From Acidobacteriota bacterium (lineage in GTDB: Bacteria; Acidobacteriota; Thermoanaerobaculia; Multivoradales; Multivoraceae): DNA of 64,000 bases. The translations under genes were made by a program, and so were the position numbers. A model generated the notes under the pieces. That model had not been told where the DNA came from and made no database searches. It saw only the letters and a program-made list of their open reading frames with translations. Every line of letters starts with the position of its first letter. Position 1 is the first letter of the stretch. Shown one piece after another: positions 20,286 to 28,767 of this stretch. The stretch spans positions 310,001-374,000 of the forward strand of contig JAPPFP010000026.1 in assembly GCA_028877275.1 (NCBI GenBank), given 5' to 3'.

Positions 20286-21893
20286 TTGAGACTACAGTCG
20301 GCCCGCGTAAAGCAATTCAAGCGTTTCGTCGATCTCACAATTCGAGGCCTGCCGCAGCAAGCGAGGCTCGTTGTGCTCTTGGGACCGAACGGCTGCGGGA
20401 AGTCCTCCCTGTTCGACACGTTCCAGAAACACCTCAAGGTACAGCGCTTCATCGGTTTGGACGAAGACATGATGCGGTACTACCGGCGTGACACATCGGG
20501 TTCCTACACGGACAACGACGACGTCCGCTTAGAGTTTCACGGCTCCAGTCCGAGTTCCCAAACTGACTTCAAGAAGAGTCTCTACGTTCGTTCCGCGTAT
20601 CGGCATGATCCCTCTTTCCGAAACACGACCATCGAACAGCAAGGTGACATCCTAGATCGGCACACAATCCGTCGTCTGATCGATACTGATCGAACGGTAC
20701 AGAACAACTATCAGAGGATCATCTGGCGCCTCCTGGGGAAGGTAACTACTCCTGACTTGACGACTAACGACATTATGGGGGACACAATCGGTGACCTTCG
20801 GAGATCGATGGCTGTTGTATTCGGAGATATCCAACTCGACAACCTAGTAGCGGTGGGAGAAAAGGGATCGTTCACGTTCACGAAGGGTGCGGTGCGGAAT
20901 TTCCTGTACGAGAACCTGTCTGCGGGCGAGAAGGCGGCTTTCGATCTCTTGCTCGACGTTGTTGTGAACAGGCCTGTGTTCGATGACTCGCTTTACTGCG
21001 TTGACGAACCGGAGGCTCACCTAAGCACGAGACTGCAAGGTAAGCTGCTCAAAGAACTGTACCGATTGATACCGGACGGGTCGCAGCTTTGGCTCGCCAC
21101 TCACTCTATCGGTATGGTCAGGACGGCTCAAGAGATCCGGTCTCAGAGCCCAGAGCACGTCGTCTTCTTGGACATGGGCTTCAGCCCGGAGGGCGAAGTA
21201 CGGAACTACGATCATGCACAGATCATCGAGCCTGCCGAGCCGGACTACGAGTTTTGGAGGCTTCACTACTCCATAGCGCTAGACGATATTGCAGGGCTCT
21301 TGGCACCCGACTGCGTAGTGATCTGCGAAGGCGCGGCGGCGACCGATGATGGTGCGCTTGACGAGTCTTGTTACAACAGGATATTCGCCAGGGAGTTTCC
21401 CCGTACCCGATTCGTGTCCGTCGGTAGTGCGAGTCAGGTAGAGAAACGTATGGGTGACCTTATTCCGTTCATCGAGCGGCTCATTGGTGGCGTGTTGCTT
21501 GTCCGGTTTCGGGATCGAGACGACCTGACGAAGGAAGAGGTGGAGCGCAAGAGGGAGGAGGGCGTGCGGATCCTGTCGGGCTACAGGAATCTCGAGTCGC
21601 TGCTGCTATCGGATGGACTTCTACGGAGGCTCTGCGAGTCTGTTGGTAGGCCGGCGGAGTTCGAAGCGATTCGTGAGGCACGAGACAGGGCACTGGGTCG
21701 TGTCACTGGCCCGCACGCGACTGACGACCTGAAGCCTGCTGCCCAAGCAGTGCATCAGGTGGCGAGGACCGTGTTGGATCTGCCGCGTGCGGGCTCGACT
21801 ACGCACGCTTTCATGCGTGACTTGCTCGCGCCTCTAGTGGCGGCGGACACGCCGGAGTACCGGAAGCTAAGGGCTGACATCTTCGGCGACTGA
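20286..21893 (+). CDS. OLD-like ATPase with TOPRIM-like C-terminal domain
   Basis: A 535-residue protein from a TTG at 20286, preceded by GGGGAG. The N-terminal half is an SMC/ABC-like ATPase: LQSARVKQFKRFVDLTI opens it, then Walker A GPNGCGKSS near 33-41, LSAGEKAAFDLLLDVVV as signature helix, YCVDEPEAHLS near 236, and LATHSIGM near 271. The second half reads DCVVICEGAAATDDGALDES near 342-361 and LVRFRDRDDLT near 405-413, which fits the Glu and Asp-x-Asp residues of a TOPRIM nuclease, as in OLD (overcoming lysogenization defect) and related anti-phage proteins. It stands 180 bases after hsdR and appears to be a stand-alone gene. A DUF4435-like assignment is an alternative for the C-terminus. 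Confidence 0.75.
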   Translation: MRLQSARVKQFKRFVDLTIRGLPQQARLVVLLGPNGCGKSSLFDTFQKHLKVQRFIGLDEDMMRYYRRDTSGSYTDNDDVRLEFHGSSPSSQTDFKKSLYVRSAYRHDPSFRNTTIEQQGDILDRHTIRRLIDTDRTVQNNYQRIIWRLLGKVTTPDLTTNDIMGDTIGDLRRSMAVVFGDIQLDNLVAVGEKGSFTFTKGAVRNFLYENLSAGEKAAFDLLLDVVVNRPVFDDSLYCVDEPEAHLSTRLQGKLLKELYRLIPDGSQLWLATHSIGMVRTAQEIRSQSPEHVVFLDMGFSPEGEVRNYDHAQIIEPAEPDYEFWRLHYSIALDDIAGLLAPDCVVICEGAAATDDGALDESCYNRIFAREFPRTRFVSVGSASQVEKRMGDLIPFIERLIGGVLLVRFRDRDDLTKEEVERKREEGVRILSGYRNLESLLLSDGLLRRLCESVGRPAEFEAIREARDRALGRVTGPHATDDLKPAAQAVHQVARTVLDLPRAGSTTHAFMRDLLAPLVAADTPEYRKLRADIFGD

Positions 21894-22132
21894 GGTGTGC
21901 GGTCGTCTCGGCGGGTGTGTTGGAGCGCTGCTAGTGGTTACGTCCACAGAAGTGCGTTGATGGCGTCTCCCGTGGCCTCCGTTTCCGTACCGACAGCGCG
22001 GAGCCTAGGCGAACTCTGGGTTGATGCCACAGTGAATCCAACTCGGATCATGCCTCACTTACATGGGCGATCACGCCATCTCTCCGGGGCGCGAACGATG
22101 GCCACGCATGCTTCGGTCCCGGTAGTCGCTTC

Positions 22133-22303
22133 TTGGCCTAGTATCTGGACAGTGGGGCTTCCCCCGGCAGATCGTCGGCCAGAGAGTCTTCAGGGCTTGG
22201 CCCGCATAGCGGGACCACGTTGGGGGACACGCGCCGGCCGTTGCTCCCTGCAAGCGCTTGTGTTCTATGCCATTTAGCCGGGGCCCGGCCGGGAGTCACA
22301 GCC
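22133..22303 (+). repeat. ~170 bp dispersed repeat, copy B
   Basis: Second copy of the element at 7792-7961, same orientation, sharing both outer borders. The last ~45 bases, from the ATG of atgccatttagccgg to gtcacagcc, are almost identical in the two copies and provide the first codons of the downstream MFS reading frame. About 240 bases between the OLD-like gene and this copy hold no recognisable gene. Confidence 0.7.
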
Positions 22304-23535
22304 GCCTCGACCGGCGGCGCAACTACGCCGCTCTCCTGGCCCACGGCCTGCTCGGGATGACGGGGTTCCGGCTGCTCCAGGCCCCGACCTTCCTGCCAAC
22401 CTACATCAACCTCCTGACCGGCGCCAATGCCGCGGTGGGGGTAGCCTCCGCCTGCCAGAGCCTGGGCATGTTCGTGTCGCCGCTCCTGAGCGCTGCGCTG
22501 GTCGAGCACCGCCGCCACGTCAAGTGGGTTGCCCTGCTGTTCGGCGGCGTGATGCGCTTCCAGATGCTGCTGCTGGCGCTGGTGGCGCTGTTCGCTCCGG
22601 TCGAGGTCGCGGTGTTCCTCGTCTGGCCGGTGCTGCTGGTGTGGGGTTTCTCCAGCGGCATGCAGATGGTCGCGTTCAACCTGCTGTTCGCGAAGTCCGT
22701 GCCGGTCGGTCGTCGGGGGCGACTCCAGGGAACGCGAAACCTCGCGGCGGGGACCTCCGTGATCCTGCTCTCGGTTGCCGCGGGCTGGGTGCTTGACCGG
22801 TACGGCTTTCCCCGCGGCTACGGTCTGACCTTCCTCGGCGCCGCGCTGCTGGCCGCGACCGGACTCGTGTTCATGGGCTTCATCCGCGAGCCGGCGGCCC
22901 TCGACGTCCACGACGCGGGACTCGACCTGCGGGCCCGGTTGGGCAAGCTGCCGGATCTCCTGCGCTCCGACCCGCACTACGCCCGCTTCCTTGCGGCGCG
23001 GCTGCTGACCGGCGCCGGCCGGGGCGCCCTGCCGTTCTATGTCCTCCTCGTCGGTGAACGGTTCGGCGTCAGCGGCGCGCGTCTGGCCGGTTTGACCGTC
23101 ACCTTCGCGGCGGCGCAGTCGGTGGGCGCGCTGGTGTGGGGCCTGCTGGGTGATCGCTCGGGATACCGCGCCGTCTACGTGCTGGCGCTCGGCTCCTGGA
23201 TTCTAGGCAGTCTGACTGTTCTTTGGGCTCCCGTCTTTCCGATCGCGTACACGGTCTTCCTGTTGGTGGGTGCGGGGTTCTCAGGGGTGATGCTGGCATC
23301 GCAGAACCTCGTCCTGGAGTTCGGCCGGGAGCGTGACCGTCCCATGCGTATCGCCGCGACTCACTCCCTGGCCGAGGCGAGCGGCGTGGCGGGGTTCCTG
23401 ACCGCCGGCGTGGTCAGCCAGTTGGCCCCGATCGAGACCGTCTTTCTGGTGGCGATCGTCCTGCATCTGCTGGCCCTGCGGAAGTTGATCCGCATCGAAG
23501 ACCCGCGGCGGACGGCAAGCGAACCGGCGCTCTAG
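22258..23535 (+). CDS. MFS transporter whose N-terminus is replaced by the 170 bp repeat
   Basis: A major facilitator superfamily permease of about 12 predicted membrane helices (for example LLFGGVMRFQMLLLALVALF and AYTVFLLVGAGFSGVMLASQ). The gene proper begins near LDRRRNYAALLAHGLLGMTG, close to the first helix, so only a few residues seem lost. The preceding codons (CSMPFSRGPAGSHS) belong to the repeat. In-frame start choices are 22258 (in the repeat) or the ATG at about 22267. The substrate is unknown. It may still be functional with a borrowed start codon. It marks the right border of the defence island. Confidence 0.8.
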   Translation: MCSMPFSRGPAGSHSRLDRRRNYAALLAHGLLGMTGFRLLQAPTFLPTYINLLTGANAAVGVASACQSLGMFVSPLLSAALVEHRRHVKWVALLFGGVMRFQMLLLALVALFAPVEVAVFLVWPVLLVWGFSSGMQMVAFNLLFAKSVPVGRRGRLQGTRNLAAGTSVILLSVAAGWVLDRYGFPRGYGLTFLGAALLAATGLVFMGFIREPAALDVHDAGLDLRARLGKLPDLLRSDPHYARFLAARLLTGAGRGALPFYVLLVGERFGVSGARLAGLTVTFAAAQSVGALVWGLLGDRSGYRAVYVLALGSWILGSLTVLWAPVFPIAYTVFLLVGAGFSGVMLASQNLVLEFGRERDRPMRIAATHSLAEASGVAGFLTAGVVSQLAPIETVFLVAIVLHLLALRKLIRIEDPRRTASEPAL

Positions 23536-23957
23536 CAGGCCTGCCACTGGGTGCGCCTGCTCCAGTGGGCGAGCTTGGCACGACCCTTGCTTGTTCCCTA
23601 TGCGTCGGGATTGCAAGCGTCATCCCGAAGATGTGGAAAACCATCGGAGGAGGTCCCCTCCAAAACAGATTCCTACCTTTACAGCGAGCGAACCGGCGGC
23701 GCGGCCGCGTGCTCGACACGCTTGGTCAGCCGTTTGCCAGTGCCGATATGCCGGTAGAGCCTCCTGCTCGGAACCTCCGACTCGCGCGTTCACGACGCGA
23801 CGAGCCCTTCCAGAATCCCTCCAACCGGACCTCCTCCGCGCCACTTCCTCAGTTTGTTCTCCTGGTCGCCGCTGCCGGCATCCACTTGTCGGCGGCGGTG
23901 ACCAACCGCGCCAGAATGGCGCGGTCGCGCGAAGCGCCACCGCTTACCGGCCGCGAT
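23536..23957. other. Intergenic stretch between convergent MFS and glyQS genes
   Basis: About 420 bases with no credible gene on either strand; the open frames present are composition artefacts of GC-rich DNA. It holds a strong hairpin at 23906-23924 and borders the 21-base tandem repeat of the glyQS tail. Confidence 0.4.
23906..23924 (-). terminator. Hairpin downstream of glyQS, possible terminator
   Basis: ccgcgcca-gaa-tggcgcgg: perfect eight-base arms with a three-base loop, about 75 bases past the glyQS stop. There is no T tract on the minus strand, so it may terminate with Rho or simply stabilise the 3' end. Confidence 0.35.
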
Positions 23958-24020
23958 TCAGAGACTGAGGCGTTCGTCTCAGAGACTGAGGCGTTCGTCT
24001 CAGAGACTGAGGCGTTCGTC
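23958..24020 (-). repeat. Three tandem copies of a 21-base unit that is the glyQS tail including its stop codon
   Basis: Three identical consecutive 21-base units at 23958-23978, 23979-23999 and 24000-24020. Read on the minus strand each encodes Asp-Glu-Arg-Leu-Ser-Leu-stop. Only the unit at 24000-24020 is translated; the other two lie after the stop codon. Because the stop is inside the unit, copy-number changes leave the protein unchanged. Confidence 0.9.
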
Positions 24021-25523
24021 GAGGTAGCGCGGCACGGCGTCGATCGATAGCCGCTCCTGGGCGCCCGTGTCACGGTCGCGCACGGTCACCGACCGGTCCT
24101 CGACGGTCTGGCCGTCGACAGTGAAGCAATAGGGGGTCCCGGCTTCGTCCATCCGCGCGTAGCGCTTGCCGATCGACTGTTTCGCGTCGTACTGGATGCG
24201 GTAGCGGCGACGCAGCTCGAGGTAGAGAGACTCCGCGATCTCCGGCATTCCGCCCTTGTTGACCAGGGGGAAGACGCCGGCGTGGATCGGCGCCAGGCGG
24301 TGAGGAAAGCGCATCAGCTCGGAGGAGGGCCGGCTCTCGTCGACCGAGTAGGCCTCGCAGAGCAGGGCCAGGACGCCCCGGGTGAGACCGGCGGCGGGCT
24401 CGATCACGTGCGGCACGAACCGTTCCCGCGTCTCCGGGTCGAACGTCTCCAGCTTGACGCCGCTCCACTCCTGGTGCTGTTCCAGGTCGAAACTGCCGCG
24501 GTGGGCCACGCCTTCCAGTTCACCGTAGTCCGGCTCGGTAAAGGGATACTGGTACTCGACGTCGAACGTGCCTTCGCCGGTCTGGGCGTAGTGGGCGAGT
24601 TCGGACGCCTCGTGGCGGCGCAGGCGCAGGCGGTCGCCGGCGAGACCGAGGCCGCTCCACCAGTCCATCCGCGACTGGGTCCAGAACTCGAACCAGATCT
24701 TCGCTTCGGATGGGTGGCAGAACCACTCCATCTCCATCTGCTCGAACTCCCTGGTGCGGAAGATGTAGTTCCTGGGGGTCACCTCGTTGCGGAACGCCTT
24801 GCCGATCTGCGCGATGCCGAACGGCAGCCGGACCCGCGACGTGTCGAGCACGCCCTTGTAGTTCAGGAAGATGCCCTGGGCGGTCTCGGGGCGCAGGTAG
24901 GCGGTGTTCTCCTCGCCGGAGGCGGCGCCGACGAAGGTCTTGAACATCAGGTTGAAGTCGCGCGACTCGGTCAGGGTTCCCGCCTCCGATGCGCCGGGGG
25001 CCCAGACGTGAGCCCGGTCGGACTCGTCGAGTTCGGAGAGGGGAAGCGAGTCGAAGTCGTCGACGCTCGGCCGGCCGCGCATCGCCTTGCGGGCGGTCCT
25101 CACCGCCGGATCCGGTTCGCCCTCGAGGTAGGCGAAGTACACGGGCGCCTCCAGCTCGCGCTTCGGCCGCAGCACGTGCAGGTGGTCCGCCCGGAACCGC
25201 GCCTTCGTCTCGCGGCAGTCGACCATCGGGTCGGAGAAGCCGCCCACGTGGCCGCTCGCCTCCCAGGCCCTCGGGTTCTGGATGATCGATGAGTCGATGC
25301 CGACGATGGACAGCGGCGAGCCGTCGGGTCCGAGCGGCGGGCACTCGACCATGTCGCGCCACCAGGCGTCGCGGAGGTTGTTCTTGAGCTGGACGCCGAG
25401 CGGGCCATAGTCCCAGAACCCGTTGATCCCGCCGTAGATGTCGGAGGCCGGGAACACGAATCCGCGACGCTTCGCGAGCGCCACGATGCGTTCCATCCGT
25501 TCGCTGCCTGTGGGTTGCGCCAC
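24000..25523 (-). CDS. glyQS: Glycyl-tRNA synthetase, alpha2 class II type
   Basis: A 507-residue single-chain class II synthetase that charges tRNA-Gly. The N-terminus is diagnostic: ERIVALAKRRGFVFPASDIY, then GGINGFWDYGPLGVQLKNNL. Motif 2 follows as IGKAFRNEVTPRNYIFRTRE with FEQMEMEWF, and motif 3 lies within PAAGLTRGVLALLCEAY; an anticodon-binding domain ends the chain (FPLVNKGGMPEIAESLY). The start is a GTG at 25523 with GGAGG upstream. Its last six codons and stop are tandemly triplicated (see the repeat at 23958-24020). It is divergent from the aminotransferase gene, with about 90 bases between. Confidence 0.96.
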   Translation of the reverse strand: MAQPTGSERMERIVALAKRRGFVFPASDIYGGINGFWDYGPLGVQLKNNLRDAWWRDMVECPPLGPDGSPLSIVGIDSSIIQNPRAWEASGHVGGFSDPMVDCRETKARFRADHLHVLRPKRELEAPVYFAYLEGEPDPAVRTARKAMRGRPSVDDFDSLPLSELDESDRAHVWAPGASEAGTLTESRDFNLMFKTFVGAASGEENTAYLRPETAQGIFLNYKGVLDTSRVRLPFGIAQIGKAFRNEVTPRNYIFRTREFEQMEMEWFCHPSEAKIWFEFWTQSRMDWWSGLGLAGDRLRLRRHEASELAHYAQTGEGTFDVEYQYPFTEPDYGELEGVAHRGSFDLEQHQEWSGVKLETFDPETRERFVPHVIEPAAGLTRGVLALLCEAYSVDESRPSSELMRFPHRLAPIHAGVFPLVNKGGMPEIAESLYLELRRRYRIQYDAKQSIGKRYARMDEAGTPYCFTVDGQTVEDRSVTVRDRDTGAQERLSIDAVPRYLDERLSL

Positions 25524-25615
25524 GATTCACCTCCGGCCGCCGTAGCGGCGGCGACGGCAAACGGTAGCAGCTTGCTACGATGCCCTCTTCTCTACCCCGA
25601 TCAGGAGCAGCATCG

Positions 25616-27010
25616 ATGGCAACCGCGCCCGCAACCGTGCCAGAAACGCAGCCGATGTCTCGCCCTCTCCGCCCCGACGGCGACTGGCGTCATGTCTTCT
25701 CGTACCACCCGATGGACGTGGAGATCGAGCGCGCCGAAGGCGTCTTCATCTACGACCGGGAAGGCAACCGCTACTTCGACGCCTCGGGTGGGCCGATGGC
25801 GGTCAATCTGCCGCACAACCACCCGAGGATGAAGCGCGCGATTGCCGCCCAGCTTGAGGATTACGCCTACACCCATCCCTCTCTCGCCAGCCCGAAGCGG
25901 GCCGAGTTCTGCCGCTTGCTCGCGGAGATCACACCGGCCGACCTCGATCACACTTACCTGGTTTCGGGCGGTTCCGAAGCGGTCGAGACCGCGATCAAGC
26001 TGGCCCGACAGGCGCAGATCGCGCTGGGCAACCCGACGAAGTACAAGATCGTCAGCCACCGGGACTCGTACCACGGCATGACGCTCGCCACCCTCGGCGT
26101 GTCGCACAACCCCGCGAGTCAGTCGCGGTTCGAGCCGATGCTGCCGAAGTGGCCGGGCATCCGGCAGTACTCGGACTTCGACCGGCCGGAAGGGATGAGC
26201 CGGGAGGAGTGGGGCGTTCAGTGCGCCCAGGCGCTCGAGACCGCGATCCACTACGCCGGTCCCAAGACGGTGGCGGCGTTTCTGGCGACGCCCCACGGCT
26301 GCGGGGCGGACTACGCGTGCGTGCCGCCGGACAGCTACTGGCGCGCGATCCGCGAGATCTGTGACCGCCACGACGTGCTGATCATCGCCGACGAGGTCGT
26401 CACCGGCTTCGGCCGCACCGGGAAGTGGTTCGCCATGGACCACTTCAGCGTCGAGCCCGACATCATCACGATGGCCAAGGGCATCACGAGCTGCTACGTG
26501 CCGTTCGGCGCGGTGTCGGTGTCCAGCAGGCTGAACGAGCCCTTCGAAAAGGGCTACTCCTTCGTGCACGGTTTCACGTTCGGCGGTCACCCCCTGGGCT
26601 GCGCGGCGGCCTGCGAGGCGATCCACATCATCCGGGACGAGAAGCTGATCGAGAACTGCAACGAGCAGAGCCCGCGACTCTTCTCCTACCGCGACGAGCT
26701 GCTAGCTCATCCGACGGTGGCCGACGTACGGGGCTGGGGCCTGATGATGGCGATCGAACTCGTCGCCGACAAGGAGACGATGGCCTTCTTCGACAAGAGC
26801 GTCGACGCGCAGACGCTCTTTCAGTCCCTGGCGCTCAAGAACGGCCTGGCGATGTACAGCTCGCTCTACGGCGCCGCCCGCCATCCCGCGATGGCCCGGG
26901 GCCTGCCGATCTGGGTCGCGCCGCCCCTCTCCATCGACTCCGGCCAGGTGGACGAGATGATGCGGAGGCTGCTGACGATGCTCTCCGAGTGGGAGGACGC
27001 GGTCCTGTAG
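25616..27010 (+). CDS. Class III PLP-dependent aminotransferase
   Basis: About 464 residues from the ATG at 25616, which has AGGAG ten bases upstream; an earlier ATG at 25580 lacks a ribosome site. Class III features are IYDREGNRYFDASGG, LVSGGSEAVETAIKLARQ, SYHGMTLATLG, VLIIADEVVTGFGRTGKWF with the PLP-contacting Asp, and the Schiff-base lysine in MAKGITS at about 288. The fold is that of omega- or diamine/beta-amino acid aminotransferases; the amino donor cannot be specified. An acyl-CoA ligase gene follows on the same strand after 72 bases, so a shared catabolic pathway is possible. Confidence 0.9.
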   Translation: MATAPATVPETQPMSRPLRPDGDWRHVFSYHPMDVEIERAEGVFIYDREGNRYFDASGGPMAVNLPHNHPRMKRAIAAQLEDYAYTHPSLASPKRAEFCRLLAEITPADLDHTYLVSGGSEAVETAIKLARQAQIALGNPTKYKIVSHRDSYHGMTLATLGVSHNPASQSRFEPMLPKWPGIRQYSDFDRPEGMSREEWGVQCAQALETAIHYAGPKTVAAFLATPHGCGADYACVPPDSYWRAIREICDRHDVLIIADEVVTGFGRTGKWFAMDHFSVEPDIITMAKGITSCYVPFGAVSVSSRLNEPFEKGYSFVHGFTFGGHPLGCAAACEAIHIIRDEKLIENCNEQSPRLFSYRDELLAHPTVADVRGWGLMMAIELVADKETMAFFDKSVDAQTLFQSLALKNGLAMYSSLYGAARHPAMARGLPIWVAPPLSIDSGQVDEMMRRLLTMLSEWEDAVL

Positions 27011-27082
27011 CGGCGGTGCAGACGGCGGCAGAGATCGGGCGGGTGGCTTGACCGTCGTTGCGCGGTTGCTTCCGGGGTTGTC

Positions 27083-28732
27083 ATGGGAATGCAACGCACT
27101 CCGCTGCTGATGTCGCGGCTGATCGAGCGTGGGGCCCGGCTCGCGCCGGACGCCGAGATCGTCACGGCGACAGCCAACGGCACGCGACGCCAGGACTTGT
27201 GCGAGACCCTGCTTCGGGCGCATCGACTCGCACACGCCCTCCGGGATGCCGGCGTCGGCGTCGGCGACCGGGTCGGCGTCTTCATGTGGAACGGGTCGCG
27301 CCACCTCGAGGTGTATTGCGCACTCGCGGGAATGGGCGCCGTTCTGCTCAACCTGAACGTCCGTCTGCACGGCAGGGACATCGCCTACATCGTCAACCAT
27401 GCCGAACCTCGGCTGATCGTCTCGGACGCCGACCTGCTTGTGCGGCTCGAACCGCTGGCGGACCGCCTGCCCACGGTCGAGAAGGTCGTGGTCGCGGTCG
27501 AGGAAGGCGGCGAGGGTTGGTCGACGTCGCTTCCCGGCGCCGTCGACTACGAGGACTTCATCGCCTCGTGGTCCGGGCGCTTCGAGTGGCCGCGAATCGA
27601 CGAAACCGCTCCGCTCGGCCTCTGCTACACGAGCGGCACGACCGGACATCCCAAGGGCGTGCAGTACGAGCACCGCTCGCAGTACCTGCACACCATGGCG
27701 ATGTGCATGACGGACGCCATGAGCCTCTCCGCAACCGACAGGGTTTGCGGTGTGGTGCCCATGTTCCACGTCATGGGCTGGGGCCTTCCATGGGCCGCGC
27801 TGACCCTTGGGTGCAAGCAGGTCATGCCGCATCGCTTCACGCGCCCCGAGCGGCTCGTCCGACTGATCGCGGAGGAGGGCGTCACCCTGGCCGCGGGCGT
27901 GCCCACCGTATGGCAGGACATTCGCGCGGTCTGTGTGGACCGCCCCGGTGCGTTCGACCTGTCCGGGTTGTCGCGCATCGTCAGCGGCGGCTCCGCCGTG
28001 CCGGCGGCCCTGGCGCGTTGGTACTGGGAGGCCCTGGGCGTCGAGATGATCCAGGAGTGGGGCATGACGGAGACGAGCCCGCTGGTCACGTTCTCCCGTC
28101 GTGTCGCGCGTCCCGACGGCGGGCGCCGCGTGGCCGCGGCGCCTGAGGCGTACCTTACGGAGGTGGCGAAGGCCGGCCAGGTGCTGCCCGGCGTGGAGGT
28201 GGAGATCTTCGACGCGGACTTCAATCGCCTGCCGCACGACGGCCGCGCGACCGGCGACGTTCTGGTCCGGGGACCCTGGGTGTGCTCGGAGTACTACCGG
28301 AGCCCGCGGCCGGAGCAGTTCCATGACGACTGGCTCATCACCGGCGACGTGGGCAGCATCGACCGCCGGGAGTGCCTGGTCATCTCGGATCGCTCGAAGG
28401 ATCTCGTGAGGAGCGGCGGCGAGTGGATCTCCTCGGTTGACCTGGAGAACCACATCCTCTCGCTCGATGGCGTTGCCCAGGCATGCGTGGTCGCACAGCC
28501 CCATCCCCGCTGGGAGCAACGTCCGGTCGCGCTCATCGTTCTCGACGAAGGCGCCAGCGTCGACCGGGAACGGGTGCTCACGCACTGCGCCGGACGGTTT
28601 GCGAAGTGGCAACTGCCGGATGATGTCCTGGTCGTCGATTCGATTCCGCTCACGTCCACCGGGAAAATGGACAAGAAGACCGTGCGCGCCGACCTCGGCG
28701 CCGCCGGGTACCGGTTGCCGGAGCTCCGCTAG
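27083..28732 (+). CDS. Acyl-CoA synthetase (AMP-forming fatty-acid CoA ligase type)
   Basis: A 549-residue member of the ANL superfamily. The adenylation motif CYTSGTTGHPKGVQYEHRS lies near 180-198, the A5-like segment MIQEWGMTETSPLVTFS near 315, DDWLITGDVGSIDRRECLVI near 413, and the C-terminal catalytic lysine in PLTSTGKMDKKTVRADL near 528. Medium/long-chain acyl-CoA ligases share VPMFHVMGWGLPWAALTLG. It activates a carboxylic acid with ATP and CoA in the cytoplasm; chain length is unknown. The ribosome site is weak (CCGGGG). Convergent with the FAD protein gene, stops 36 bases apart. Confidence 0.92.
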   Translation: MGMQRTPLLMSRLIERGARLAPDAEIVTATANGTRRQDLCETLLRAHRLAHALRDAGVGVGDRVGVFMWNGSRHLEVYCALAGMGAVLLNLNVRLHGRDIAYIVNHAEPRLIVSDADLLVRLEPLADRLPTVEKVVVAVEEGGEGWSTSLPGAVDYEDFIASWSGRFEWPRIDETAPLGLCYTSGTTGHPKGVQYEHRSQYLHTMAMCMTDAMSLSATDRVCGVVPMFHVMGWGLPWAALTLGCKQVMPHRFTRPERLVRLIAEEGVTLAAGVPTVWQDIRAVCVDRPGAFDLSGLSRIVSGGSAVPAALARWYWEALGVEMIQEWGMTETSPLVTFSRRVARPDGGRRVAAAPEAYLTEVAKAGQVLPGVEVEIFDADFNRLPHDGRATGDVLVRGPWVCSEYYRSPRPEQFHDDWLITGDVGSIDRRECLVISDRSKDLVRSGGEWISSVDLENHILSLDGVAQACVVAQPHPRWEQRPVALIVLDEGASVDRERVLTHCAGRFAKWQLPDDVLVVDSIPLTSTGKMDKKTVRADLGAAGYRLPELR

Positions 28733-28767
28733 TAGCGTGGCGTCCGCCGCGGCGCCGGAACCGATCG

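Noticed and set aside
26702..28612. A 636-codon minus-strand frame over the aminotransferase and acyl-CoA ligase genes
   Set aside because: Antisense shadow typical of GC-rich DNA; the plus-strand frames have full family motifs.
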